From NCBI GenBank assembly GCA_037178675.1, contig JAYMGJ010000199.1, positions 1-50,566 of the forward strand: a stretch of 50,566 nucleotides of DNA. The letters are read 5' to 3'. Every line of letters begins with the position of its first letter. Positions within the stretch are counted from its first letter, which is position 1. Below, piece after piece: positions 1-11,379 of the stretch. The notes beneath the pieces are model-generated. The model was not told where the DNA came from, made no database searches, and worked only from the letters and a program-made list of their open reading frames with translations. The stretch is from Scleroderma bovista. Lineage: Eukaryota; Basidiomycota; Agaricomycetes; Boletales; Sclerodermataceae. The translations under genes were made by a program, and so were the position numbers.

Positions 1-45
1 TCTCAATGTTTCATGATAAAACATTGTAAAAAAATAGAAGAAAGA

Positions 46-652
46 GATACTCTCTTATTTACAATTTTGTTAAACAAAAAAGACAAATATTATACAAAAT
101 ATTTGTTGTCTTTCTTTTCGCAAGACATGATTTGAGATCATTTCTTATGTTAGAACTATAAGAAATTTAACCTTTTTCTTCTGCCTGTTCCTTGCAAAAC
201 AAATAAAGAAAAGACAATGTAACTTTTCTCATAGCAAGTATTTCAGTATGTTTTATTAGAAACAAGACACCATATTATTGTTAAAAATATGTTGAGAGAA
301 AACAATAATTTTTCCTTCAAGAAACATGATTGTTCCTGGATGCTGATTGGCTGGCTAGAGTGTTATGAAAATAAATATATAACATATTTCCTAAACATTT
401 ATTCTTGTGGAATAGAGTATTTTTTGATTCAAAATTTCACTCCACAAAAATTGAAAATGTTTGCTGTGAGAAAAGTTACATTGACTTTTCTTTATTTGTT
501 GTCCAAGGGACAGGCAAAAGAAAAAGTTTAAATTTTTTATAGTCTTAACATAAGAAATGATCTCAAATCATGTCTTCACACAAAAATGACAAGAATAATG
601 CTGTATGATATTTGTTTTTCTTGTTAAACACAATTATAAATAAAAGAGTATC
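46..652. repeat. Fold-back (long terminal inverted repeat) element, MITE-like
   Basis: An AT-rich block whose two ends are imperfect reverse complements over about 195 bp: the left arm is about 46-241 and the right arm about 460-652. The left end gatactct mirrors the right end agagtatc, and landmarks such as agacatgatttgagatcatt pair across the centre. The centre (about 242-459) has no recognisable gene. A small separate hairpin (caatgttt / aaacattg) lies at 4-27. The right end directly abuts the solo LTR starting at 653. No target duplication could be assigned. Arms this long on a short element suggest a non-autonomous fold-back transposon; the mobilising family is not visible here. Confidence 0.75.
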
Positions 653-1790
653 TATCAGGACCAGTTCTCCTCGATGATCTTACTAGAAGGTCCAGAGGTG
701 CAGGGAACTAATGAGGAGGTAAGTCCAGACATTAGTAGGTGCTAGTTAGTGTGGAGAGTCAAGTCTGGGTTAAACGAATGAAGTCTAGCATAGAGTCTAG
801 GACAGAGGTGGCTTTTGCCCTCGTGTGAGTAGGAGACTTGCTAGTGGTCAGACATAGTGCAGCTTGGGGACAAGATAGAGGAAGGCTGGAGTTGGCCAGA
901 GTTCAGGAGAACAAGATGGGATTAGGAGAACATGGTGGATAGTACAGATGGAGGAGTATCTTAGTTGAGATTTGATCTCAGGATCTACTAGGCCAGAGTA
1001 TGGCAGTTTATATAGTAATGAGAACTAGGGTGTGTATATACGGTGACAAGTAAACATCTTAGTCAGGACATGGGATGGAGCAGAAACAGACAGGAAAATA
1101 AACTGGAGCAGGAGCAGACACGGGGAACTAGGATTACAGAGACTATGAAGGAGAAGCAGGAACAAGTGCAGTAAGAGGAACTAGGTCGGAAGAGGACAAG
1201 TAAGGGTTGGAGGTGGACTTAACTAATGTTAAGTCTGGATCAATGTCCAGGACTGTAGGAAGTGGAACCAGAGGAAGTGGAACCGGAGGAAGTGCAAGAG
1301 CAGAGGGAGTGCACAAGTGGAGGGAGTGCACAAGTGGAGGGACTGCACAAGCGGAGGGAGTGTGCAGGTGGAGGAAGGGTGGAGTAGCTGGAGGAAGGTC
1401 TGGAGTTGGACATGGAAATGTCTTAAGTCATTGGTGGACCTAACACAGGAAGTGGAGTGGAACAGGAGCAGACCTGAGCCAGAGGTGGATGTACCATCCA
1501 GAGTTGGGCTATGTTCAGACAAGACCAAGGGAGTGGCTGGACTGAAACTGGAGTAGTGACTAATGGTAGGTACAGGTCCGACATGGAGGGGTTAGACTGT
1601 GGATCTGTCTGCAGGAAGATAGGGGTTAGTCCTGAGGCAGAGATGGACATAGTGACTGAAGTTGAGCTGGAGTGCAGCTATGGGGCTGGAGATGGCTGGA
1701 CTAGATCCGGAGTTGCATCTATGCCTAAGCAGAGGTCAGGCCGGCCAGGGTTAGACCAGAGTTGCGACTGGGAAAAGTATGAATATGACA
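653..1790 (-). mobile_element. Old solo LTR, family LTR1, copy A (Ty3/gypsy type)
   Basis: It aligns along its length with the LTR at 12987-14176, sharing for example gaggaggtaagtccagacat and the end aatatgaca. The terminus is tatca instead of tgtca, so one end base has decayed, and several internal stretches are missing compared with copy B. The orientation is inferred as minus because a TATA-like stretch (atataaact on the minus strand) and the ends resemble the sense LTRs of the gypsy elements further along. The flanks gtatc and agaac do not form a target duplication, so the neighbouring fold-back element or a deletion has altered one border. Confidence 0.75.
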
Positions 1791-1838
1791 AGAACCAATC
1801 TTCATGCTTGTAAACCAATATTTTTATAGTTTGGTTGA

Positions 1839-2540
1839 ATGTTGTGCTCACATTTCCTTGGACAGGCAACGCAGCATCTCAGTGTGTGGCGAAGCAACTT
1901 CAGTTCCACTGCTCTTGCACTTGTGGCTCATTTCCTCACCTCTGAGATTGACGAAACAAAGAATACTGCTGCTATTCGCAAGATATGTCATGAGCTCCTG
2001 GATGGGTTTACATTCTTATATGAAGACTTTGACCCTGAATGCTTTTCGGTCACATTTTCTATTGCAGCTCCTTGCCCATGGTCATTTGCATTCCTGTATT
2101 GGGTGCCCTGATATCCCAAAGCTCAACACTGAGAATCTGAAGGAACATGGTATTAAAGGAGTGTTGTCCCTTTGCTGTGCTGTGGTATGCTATTCATTTT
2201 CCCCATCAGATGGCAGGGTAATCATTGTTTTAGCTTGAATGCACAATTACTCTATACTATAAGGGTGATGTGCTTGTCGATTACCAAATCAGTACCTGTG
2301 GCAAGGTGACTATGAAGACTCCACTCAAGGTCAACAAAGAATCTTCAACTGCATTGGCATTCTCAGAGCACAACTGGGGATCATGCACTAGACAATATTT
2401 CCTGTCAGTTGCTAGGTGCAGTCTCACTGCACTGAATGAAGTTATCAACATGTCTAGTGCCCTCATTGCTCCTACCACAGATTACATGGAAGATGACTTG
2501 ACAGCAGAGGACCTCCCTATGTCTGCTAATCAGTGCATGA
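1839..2540 (+). pseudogene. Remnant of a conserved Agaricomycete hypothetical protein
   Basis: Two overlapping reading frames carry what looks like one protein. The first (from 1839) contains SNFSSTALALVAHFLTSEID and LLDGFTFLYEDFDPE. Near 2040 the similarity moves by one base into another frame that contains LLAHGHLHSCIGCPDIPKLN and HGIKGVLSLCCAVV. A plausible GT-AG intron of about 46 nt (about 2219-2264) leads into STALAFSEHNWGS. This pattern resembles a large family of uncharacterised proteins in mushroom genomes, known to me only as hypothetical proteins, so no function is proposed. The frameshift near 2040, the missing N-terminus and the adjoining LTR suggest a dead copy. Confidence 0.5.
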
Positions 2541-3930
2541 GCATTTGTAGGTTTACTTTGTGGTCTACACAGTTTACTAACACGCTTTACAGAATCATCT
2601 TACCAAATGGACATTCGTTATTCCACCCTCCGGTCACACATCAATTCACATTCTACAGTACATGTTTCAACACCTTTCCGTGTGCTTCCCTCCAACTCAT
2701 TCATTATGATTTTTCTTAATTGTTCTCCTTTCGTGTTAGTAGTGGCTTCCCTCCACATTTGTTTTATCCCATGACTGCTACTACTACATTTACACTCGTT
2801 TAATTGCTTGGCATTGTTTCTTGCTGCAATCAATGACCGTGGTGCTATGCATTTCTGAGTGATGCAGCAAGCTATTTCTAAGCCTAGGTGGAATTGCATG
2901 AAAGGTAGGGGATTGTATAATAACGACAATAGGTCAGTGGGATGGAAAGTCACGAAAGCATAAAAAGATGGAAAATAACTGTGGATAGACAAAGGACCTA
3001 CTTAAAAAAGTCCCAGCACCTTCCGTACATATTTGCCTATCTATGCCAAAATAGGTACAGAAAGTACATAAAAGTCATGGATAGAGTTTTGTTAAATTAC
3101 TGATGCAGCATTGGGGAATAGAATATCCATAAAACAAGACCTATTAGGTGGATACATCTGTAGAAGAATATGGACCTAATAGGTCCCCAAAGGGGGTTGA
3201 CTGAAGTGCAGATTACTCTATGTGGAAATTTGATGCTCTCAAGATGTTGTTTTGAGGACATACATCCACAATAGGCAGTGAGGGTGAGCTGAGGGAGAAG
3301 TCAGGTCATTCAGATATATTTTCATTGTAGTGGGCAATAGGTCAGAAAGACTGTGGGAACCTCAAAAAAGTGGTGCCAAGGGTGGTGATTACCCTGTGGG
3401 AGCCACCACCATGATCATGGTTGATGGCTCTGCCACTGCTGGCTTTCAGGTATGCCACCGGCACTTCAAACACTGCTAGGTCACATTGATGAGTGTGTGG
3501 GATATTTTTGTTGTGCTTGCCAGTCTCTTGTAGCACCCATAGCTATTAACTGTTGAACTCATGACCCTCCTGGAGTAATCATAGTGATACAATGAATATC
3601 CTAACATGCTGTGTCAGCATTTTAGCATTTGTAGTGGTGTAACTACAGTTGCACATAGAATTACCAAATTAGAAATTTAACCTTGGACTCCTCACCATTC
3701 TTACACTATAGGAGAGACGACAAACGAGAGATGACATTCACTGCTGGTTGGTCACCTTGTGTTAAGTGACTATTATCTCGCGGGTCCATAAGTTCAAAAT
3801 CCGATTCGTGTAACAATTGTTGCCAAATCAGTGAATAGTTTACAGCAAATGCTACCGTCGAAACATGGATGCTAAAAGAAATGGACGAATGGTAACGGAT
3901 ATCAGCGAGAACATTACGACGACAGTGCTC
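2541..3930. other. Stretch without recognisable genes; one hairpin
   Basis: No reading frame here looks like a protein family I know. The only structure noted is an 11-bp inverted repeat (gacctattagg at 3138-3148, cctaataggtc at 3175-3185) with a 26-nt loop, which could be the end of a decayed small transposon. The right part forms the 3' flank of the coilin-like gene. Confidence 0.5.
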
Positions 3931-5708
3931 CTAATGCTCTTGCACGAACCTCCAATCTCTCTCCACGATATCCTCTAATTCGAATTCCTCGTTTTGTATT
4001 TCTTCACCTTGAACATTTTCATCAAGCCTCCCACTGAAGGACACCTCGGTTTGAGGCCGTAGCGGTCTCACGACAACTTTCCCACCCATAAGAGGGTCGG
4101 GGGATAGTATGACCTGCGCGAGGGTAAGTAGGTTCTCAGGTGTGAATGTCGTCGGGTTTATCCCGAGGCGCTGGACATCGGCAATGATAGTAGGAGAGCC
4201 AGATGAGCTACAAGATCGATGCGAAGAACACAAAATAGGTGCTGACCTTGTATGCTACGATGTCCCCAACATTCAGTCGCGCATCGCGAGTAATTGTTCG
4301 AAGCGCAGTCCAATTGGCATTAGTCAATTGTTCGAGGTTATTGGCGTCTATACCCGAGAAAGGGGAGTTGTCAGTTTGCACGTGCATGTCGTACCCGTCG
4401 TTACCATAATCCAACACGACAGAAGTTTCGAAATCCATGTTCTCTTTGCCAGTCCCCTCGCCTGCCCTGGTGGACCCGTAATAGTCTGCTGCTCCAGCGC
4501 TACATTGCACAGCAGCCTGGGTCTTTTTCTTCTTCTTGGGTCGTTGAAGGCCCGCTTCTACGTCCACGCTCGTGACGAAGAGATTGGGTGGCAACGAAGG
4601 GCGAGAAGAAGGTGGGATGAGAAATGGAAGTATTCGCCCGGCCCGTTGTGGCTCAGTGGCTGCGAGTATCGACGTGGACGCCACTGGTTGGGAGTTCGCA
4701 GATGGCAGGCATAATATCTCTGACGGGGGTTGAGTTGGTGTGCCCTTCGCCGCTTCGTCAGTAAAGATGATTTTGGGAGGTAAAGGCTTGCCAATGAACG
4801 AGCGAAAATTCTTAGCTTTGTTCTTGTTACGAAGTGATAATGATGGGAGGGAATGGAGGGGGTCATCAGGTGTTTCTTGCCTTTCCGCATGGTCCATGAG
4901 CTCTTGTAGGGGAGGTTTTGGTTGAGGTGCAAAAGTAGCGACCTCAGGCAGGGGCCCAATAGCATTAGCACCCGACCCCATCGCACGAGTAGTAACTGTG
5001 GGTTCGCGCTCATGTTGCCGCTTTATGCGTCGCCTACGATTGCGTGCACGCGTCTGCGGCTTACCGAACCCGGGGGGAACATTCAGAGCTTCTTCCGGAC
5101 TTGAGCACTTGAGCCCGTGTCTAGTTTGAGATCTAATATGCGTTCGAACGGGGGGAATAGGACCGGAGTCCGATTCTGAAGGGGTATCGGAGTGGGACTC
5201 TTCTGAAGAGTCTGATGTCGTGCTAGACGTTTCGGAGGAGCCTGTATCAATGGATGACGACGACGACGAAGTTGCAATGCTTCGCTTCCGTTTTCGGGAT
5301 ATGGATGCTGCACGGGGTAAGGGGATGTTGTGCAGTTTTTCTTGACAGTAATTATCTGAGGGCGTACTGTACTTTGAGCTTTTGGGTAAGTGTCTCTCTT
5401 CGAGACTTGATTTGGTGAGCCAATGTGGGCTTAGTATGCGGAAACACACGGTGTACTGACCATACAAGGTCCCCATCTCTGACCACTCTAATTTCGGAAG
5501 TATCCAAAAGCTGAAACCCATCTATAGAAAGAGAAAGAGATGTAGGGGAAAAGCCGTGGAGGGTCGGTAGACTGCAGCAGAGATGCGACTTGAGACCTGC
5601 AATAGTGGGTTCGCAAGCTGTAGAAGAGGTGCGTGCGTGCGTGGATGGGACGAGAAACCAAGCTTTGAGAGGCGGAAGAGGAGGGGTGGTGGTGACTTTA
5701 ATCCGCAT
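3931..5708 (-). CDS. Coilin-like protein (Cajal-body scaffold family)
   Basis: Three exons, 5708-5461, 5405-4247 and 4170-3931, with GT-AG introns of 55 and 76 nt, give an uninterrupted 548-residue protein; the exon sum is divisible by three. The N-terminus (residues 1-80) fits the coilin N-terminal ubiquitin-like fold: MRIKV, then KAWFLVP, then SLSLSIDGFQLLDTSEIRVV and RDGDLV. Next come a basic block (SRKRKR), a long Ser/Asp-rich stretch and an Arg-rich block (RARNRRRRIKR). The C-terminal part has LNVGDIVAYK joined to a segment with VVVRPLRP and an acidic tail, as in the coilin C-terminal Tudor-like domain. Coilin organises snRNP and snoRNP maturation in the nucleus. The start is the ATG that opens the conserved N-terminal strand. 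Identification rests on domain pattern and order, since coilins diverge strongly. It is read in the same direction as SEC63, 234 bp further along the strand. Confidence 0.62.
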
Positions 5709-5921
5709 GTGTAAGCCTTGCAGCTTGGAGGAAAGCGAAGCCACAATAATTATGTAATTGTGGCCGAACGCGGGGAATTTTTGAAGGTAAATTAGGGCAA
5801 ATGAGTTATCCAGACATCGAAAGTCCCTATTGGACATTTTCCAAACTTTGAATCCATTCAAAGAGTAACAATGATAACATCTCCCGAATCATCAATAACG
5901 ACGATAGTCGAAACTCGGCAT

Positions 5922-5945
5922 TCAGTACTCAGTACTCAGTACTCA
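5922..5945. repeat. 8-bp tandem repeat (cagtactc x3)
   Basis: Three exact copies of cagtactc run into the SEC63 stop codon (TGA at 5945-5943). It is a small microsatellite in the short spacer between SEC63 and the coilin-like gene. Confidence 0.8.
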
Positions 5946-8381
5946 ATCACTATCAGAGCTGTCAGAGCTATCATCGTCATCACGATCATCATCAGTTGAG
6001 CTGTCGTCACTGTCCTCCTCGACTGCTGGCACTTTCTTCACAGGTGCTCTCCGCATAGCCGCCATCTGTCCCGCCAACGTGTCTTCTTCGGGATCAGAGA
6101 TCTCGTCTTCCCGGTCCTGCTCTTCAGCATTCAGCACTGATGCATCCTCGATCTTGAGCTATATATAAAAGAGCTGTTAACATAGCCAACCCAAAATGTT
6201 ATGATAAATTTACCAAAATATCTCTGCACAACTCGCCGTTAACAACGGTATCGCTCACAAAGTATACTTTCCACGTAAACAACCCAACATTGGGTGGTGC
6301 TTGGAATTGGAGCTTGTAACAGCGGTAGTTGCGGACCTTCGATGGGTTTGAGGGGGGAACGTCGATTATTCTCATGGGGGGAACGACGATTCTATTGGAC
6401 TTGTCATCTGCGAGAACGAGCCACCATCCAGGCTTCCGGAGCTAGCGGACAACGATCAGAACGCAAAGTATAAACAAGCATTCAAACATAAGCGTACCCC
6501 AGGCCAGTAAGGCGCATGTGCCCATTCAGTGCTACCATCTTGATTTTCCTCCGCATCCCGCCGACTGTGCAAGAACGCCTCATCGATCTCGCTGTCTTCG
6601 GTGGAATTCTCATTCTCATCGCTCACTACGTCGTCTTCGGCTGATGAACGACCCTTGAGGCGAAGCTTCACAAGCAAGTAAACGATCGACGAAGGTGTTA
6701 CGATACGCTCTCCAATGACTGGATGATGGATAAAGCACCACACGGAACAATAAGCACCAAGAACGTACCCTTGAAGCGCATATCGACCACATCCAGCAAA
6801 CTCAAGGCCGCGACGGCTTTTTGAGCCTCCTCTGCACGTGCATCGCCACTCTCCCGTAGTGTTCGCACGATACTAGTGAGATCCTGTTTCCCATCGGAGA
6901 ATGTAGCATCCAGAGAGAAACCAGGGAGTTGTGCGTGTAGCATAGACTCGCCCGGAACAACAGCTTGGATGAGGTAGGCATGTAGCCGCATGATAGCAAG
7001 TGTAGGGGAGAGCCAGCTTCGGGCCGAAACAACGTTTAGGTAGGCATTTAATAGGAATGGGGTCTGCAACAATAACGATGCTTGTTCTAATTTACAATTT
7101 GAACATGGACGTCAGTAGTTGCTTCCGCTTTCGACATGGATCGCAGAACGTACCTTGCTGCAGTGTCTTCGAACCAAGGTCCAGTCTGAGGAAGTGAGCA
7201 TAGAGCAAGACCAGTGCCCGCGTGGACTTCTCATCGCCCACAAACGACGTTTTTAGCTCTGGCCACTCCTTTCCTGTCCGCTTCTCTATCTCCTTTTCCA
7301 CGTTGCGCAGATCACCGCCCACTTTGGAACTTTTCTCATGCTTAAAAGCACTCACGAACACCTTACCAACTTCGTTCAGTCCGCTCGCCTCTGTCAAGCC
7401 CTTCCAGAAACCTTCTGCAGTCCTCGCGCTTACGCCGTCCTTTGTGCGACCCCTGTTCCCAAACCACCACCTGCCAACCATGCTTGGTAAAACGCCGCCG
7501 ACAAGGAGGCCATAGAACCCAAGAACCCATATGTTGTTCTTGCTCTCGACAATCCAGGATGGAATTGCAATGCCCATGGACATCTCCTGCTTTCCATCAG
7601 GGTGGCCGTACAACTCATAGTTGCGTCGAATAGTTTCATCAGTCAACCTTGGAAAGAAATCAGTTGGTCATCAGCGTAGTAACACTTTTGAATGCTTACG
7701 CCTTGTACGCCTTGGTAATATCCACGAATCGTTTCTCTATTTCTTCAATGGTCTGGTTCACGGCTGCTTTTACCTTGTCGGGATGGCTATGCACAACGTG
7801 TCAGCACGCACAGAGTGTAAATACAATACATACTAAAGCTTCGAAAGTTTTTTGTAATGCGACTTTATTTCCTTCTCTGGAGTACCCTGATCGCGTTGTG
7901 AACGAGCGAAGAGTGCCGAGGAATGCAGTCATACCGCGGATATGCCCAGTATGTTGAAGGGATTATAAATCTTGTTCTCGTTCTCCACATCGGCTACCGT
8001 GTATGCCAAGAATCCGACGATGATCCACCCTATGAGGATAGCCAAAGTCCTATTGAATCCACTGTCAGAATGGGTTGACTCCGACATGCAGACAAACTGG
8101 ACCCGCCTTTTGGTGACCTTTGGCTTGAGCAACGTTCCCTTCACTTTAGCCAAGACTTGCTTCCGCCGTTCTAAGCATTGCTTGCACTGACAGCCTCTGG
8201 ACTGTTCCTCGGGGTGTTCTTTGACGTGGTCAGTGAGCGACGCGTGCACGCTTACGAAGTACGCACTTGCTACAGCGGCTGCTACGGTCGACAGGGTCAT
8301 TGGGATGAGGACGATGCCCAAGACAGAGAGAACGAAATAAATGGCCATGTTACCGGCCTCGTCATAATTGTAGTTCGCCAT
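5943..8381 (-). CDS. SEC63: SEC63, ER protein-translocation J-domain membrane protein
   Basis: Eight exons (8381-7935, 7886-7834, 7786-7700, 7647-7154, 7086-6769, 6718-6498, 6441-6214, 6158-5943) with introns of 47-67 nt give 687 residues in one frame. The N-terminus MANYNYDEAG and two hydrophobic segments match Sec63. NPFNILGIS opens the J domain, where the splice junction restores KLYHPDKVK with the HPD motif that stimulates the ER Hsp70 (BiP/Kar2). ELYGHPDGKQ, a third hydrophobic segment and RWWFGNRG follow, then the Brl region and an acidic C-terminus (DDSSDSSDSD) that in the family binds Sec62. Sec63 works with the Sec61 channel in post-translational import and ER folding. A 48-nt stretch within exon 1 (FVCMSESTHSDSGFN) is in frame but has GT-AG ends and may be an extra intron, giving 671 residues. 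It is the clearest housekeeping gene in the window and appears intact. Confidence 0.95.
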
Positions 8382-8722
8382 GGGACGAAAGGAAAGATGT
8401 TTACAGTGACAACGTGGCCGAGGCGAGTGCTTACAGCCGTGGGATCATTTTGAAGTACAGAGGAACCCTACATACATAGGTTGCCATCTTAATCCGATTT
8501 TCCAGAGCTTGTACTCAAGGTATTTAAGCAGTACTGATGACTATGTATTTCGACGTTTTAGCAAGGGAGTCCGGAGGTAGGCTTGGGTTTGGCCTATGAT
8601 AGACTTTGTGCCCTAACGATATGTAATTTCAAGCAACGTGCACAAAACTCTGCATTCATCATGATACGAGCAAGGAGCTGTACTAGCCCGCGCGCTTCCG
8701 TTTCCAGTATTGTGTCCTTGAT
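8382..8722. other. Intergenic spacer upstream of SEC63
   Basis: About 340 bp between the SEC63 start and the stop of the lectin pseudogene. It presumably holds the SEC63 promoter. No clear TATA box or other motif stands out, and no coding sequence is seen. Confidence 0.5.
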
Positions 8723-9310
8723 TCACCTATCGATTTCCTGGAGACACCAAAGCTGGCTCGGTGCAGGCCCGCACCACAATTGAACAGGTGTACTGGGTTT
8801 GGGATTCCCATCATCAGAGGTCGAGGTTTTCCCACTTTCCAGGGACAGACATCCTACGTCGAGCGAAATGAACTTGCTTTCAATGACGTAGAAGATGCCA
8901 GATGCGCACTTAATCCCTTGATGGACGCTTGAATCATCCAAGCGTAATGCACTGGCCCAACTTCAACCTTGAACCTTGGCACCATTCCGTCCCTCGACCC
9001 TGAGGTAAAAACCACTGGCCGATTTAATCGAAAAGTTGTCATTTTCCTCTCGTTCAAACACCCACTGCAAGTCACTGCTGAATTAGCATATCATATAGTA
9101 TTAATACCGTGATACTGATTAGTACCCCTTGGTTGGGATGTTGTAGAATGGATAACCGATAGCTGTGAGATGTCAGTTGTACGAAAAGTAAACTTATTAC
9201 GCATACTGTGTCAAACGTACTGGAAACGGTTGTCATCTCCCGAGAGGTCCAGACAGGTTCCGCCCTTGAGGTTGATGAGGGCGTAGATTGCCGGATTGAA
9301 TGCAAGTCAT
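8723..9310 (-). pseudogene. Ricin-B-type (beta-trefoil) lectin pseudogene
   Basis: This is a paralogue of the intact lectin immediately upstream (9620-10216), with the same exon order and similar intron positions. It keeps the MTCIQSG start, a CLDLSGDDN segment that corresponds to the first trefoil repeat, a QWVFE segment and a C-terminal SQLWCLQ, both of the Q-x-W type of beta-trefoil lectins. It is broken: relative to the paralogue one base is lost just after the start and one gained before the first intron, putting a TGA in the ATG frame, and another in-frame TGA lies in the third exon. Exon boundaries differ slightly. A working start downstream cannot be excluded but none is evident. About 309 bp without recognised features (9311-9619) separate it from the intact copy. 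Confidence 0.75.
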
Positions 9311-9619
9311 CGTGGAGTTACCCAGCCTGGGACTGCTGGACTGCATCTTATATAGCCCGAAGTCGACCTCAAGGATAACCCCATCACATGTCTGATCGTG
9401 GCGTATGGTAAATGAAAGCTGGAACCAGTAGTACTGCTCCAGTGAAATGTTGATTATGGGTGTGAGAAAATTCTTTCAATAACCAAATATTAGAATTTCT
9501 GGAGACATGGTCAAGGAAGTCAATCAGCAAGATACAAGTTACAATCGAGTACTATTCTATCGTACAAACACCACCCATGAATGCGCAAGGGACTCTCGTT
9601 CATGGTATTCTCTCCTTGG

Positions 9620-10216
9620 TCACACTTCAACTTGCTGGAGGCGCCAAAGCTGGTTTAGGCCGGGCTCCCATTCATCCCACAGCGTAACGGGCGTGCCAGG
9701 ATTGGGGTTTCCGTTATCAGACAGGTCAACATTAAGGTATCTCCCAGGAACATACAACCTAGATTGGTACGAGAAATAAATCCCATCATGGTAAAAGCAT
9801 ACGCAAGATGCTCACCTGATCGATCCAGGCGTGCTTAGCTCGTCTTTCACGTACCACTCATACCGTTTCTGCCCGGCAACGACCCTGACGTCGTTCGCTG
9901 GTTGACCGTCAACCCTGAGGTATAACCCATTGCCAACTGATTTGATGCAATAGTTGCCACTCTCCAGCTGTTCAAACAGCCACTACAACGCTGGATCAAA
10001 AATATATCCCTGCAAGACACAGACAACAATTACTTGTTGGTTAGTGCCATTGTGGGGCGGATAACCGATAACTGTCAGAGTTAGTTGTACAAAGCGACTT
10101 ACAAATGCCACGCCAGACGTACTGGAATGGTTGTCACCTCCAGAGAGGTCGAGGCAAGAACCTGGGGCCTTGACGTTCAAAAGGACGTATCTTGCGCCTG
10201 ACTGAATGCAAGTCAT
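9620..10216 (-). CDS. Ricin-B-type (beta-trefoil) lectin, mushroom agglutinin-like
   Basis: Four exons (10216-10123, 10071-10034, 9982-9816, 9758-9620) with introns of 51, 51 and 57 nt encode 145 residues; the exon sum is divisible by three. Splicing places Trp directly after Asn-Gln-Gln at residue 45, a Q-x-W beta-trefoil signature, and a second Q-x-W type motif (QLW) lies near residue 138. CLDLSGGDN and YLRVDG are typical beta-trefoil strands. There is no signal peptide, which fits the cytosolic fruit-body lectins of this family. Such proteins bind Gal/GalNAc-type glycans and often act in defence against fungus feeders; binding specificity cannot be read here. The length equals a single trefoil domain with no enzymatic partner domain. 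The adjacent broken copy points to tandem duplication. Confidence 0.82.
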
Positions 10217-11379
10217 CGTTGATTGATTGTCACTCTCAGACGAATGGGCGAGTTTATATACCCCAAGTCTCAGGGGCTACACGTGGTAATCACATACTTA
10301 TCTCGATTATCATCACATGATGTTTGAAACCACCCTCAAGTGGATCCTTCATCACTGCCATCGTACTAGCCGTAGTCCTTTGTCGCTAGCTAGACAAGAT
10401 GATCTCTAGACCAGGTTTCTGGCTGTCGCACATACGAGACGAGCTCTCCTGCCCCCTCGAAGTATAGCTCTTGTCTCGACTTCACTCCATCACATCACAC
10501 CGTAAGTCTCATGGCGTGGATCTGTGATACCCTCATCCATCCAGGAAAACGCGCTCCTAACTATATAGTGCTCATAGATGTTGTATTGGATAGTGAGTTT
10601 TTTTTTTCCTTCTAAATATCAAACAGCTCTGTAATCCGACTATCCATACTAGATGTTGTAGTCCACTCCCCACCGTGACAGACCAGCTGTGCCACCCTTC
10701 TGCAGTCTGCTCGCAAGATCGGAACCAGAGAGGGGGACCTGGTAACTTCACCAGGGTTCAATGCACAGGTTGCAGTGATTGAGAATGGCTCGAAGGGGAA
10801 CGTAACATGTGTTCGATTTTCTGGCTAAAAGAGAAGTCACCCCTGGTTTACTTTCTAACGGGGAGAGATCGTGAATGAAAGCGCATACATGGAGAAATGC
10901 GTATTTGAGCTGGGTTTCCGTTTGTTCACTGCTTTGGACAAGAAAGAATGGTAGACTGGACTGATATCATAAGTCCGTAATCGTAGACTCATCAGTCTGT
11001 ACTTGACTTACATCCGTTTTATAATGCGACGACTGGTAGAGGTATCAGGTAGAGCATTTGAATTTAGCTGTGAAACATCTGAGCTTGTAGAGACATTGAT
11101 CTAATACTGACCAAGGTGACATTCTTCAGGACTTATCAAAGCTGGAAGAGACTTATGGCACAGCATCTGTACTAGTACTGACCATCACCACCACCATCAA
11201 TGCAATGACCAGCACCCTGACAGAGGACGATGACCATTGCCACTAATGCAATGACCAGCTACAATGGACAACCACCACTGGCACCCAACCACCATCAACA
11301 CGATGACCGCCACCACCAACAATGCATCAGCAAACCAACCCTAATGGTTAGCTGAGCTGACAGCACTTGACAGCACTTA
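10217..11379. other. Stretch without recognisable genes
   Basis: About 1.16 kb downstream of the host island. It contains the presumptive promoter of the lectin gene near 10217-10320 and a T-run near 10600. Beyond about 11160 it becomes rich in ACC and CAA triplets, leading into the GGTGGT/CCACCA element. No gene or RNA was recognised. Confidence 0.5.

Noticed and set aside
289..531. 80-residue frame in the fold-back element
   Set aside because: AT-rich, partly inside an inverted arm, no family resemblance.
653..1790. Intact LTR retrotransposon joined to LTR1 copy A
   Set aside because: No gag-pol traces follow on either side and no second LTR lies within reach, so it is treated as a solo LTR.
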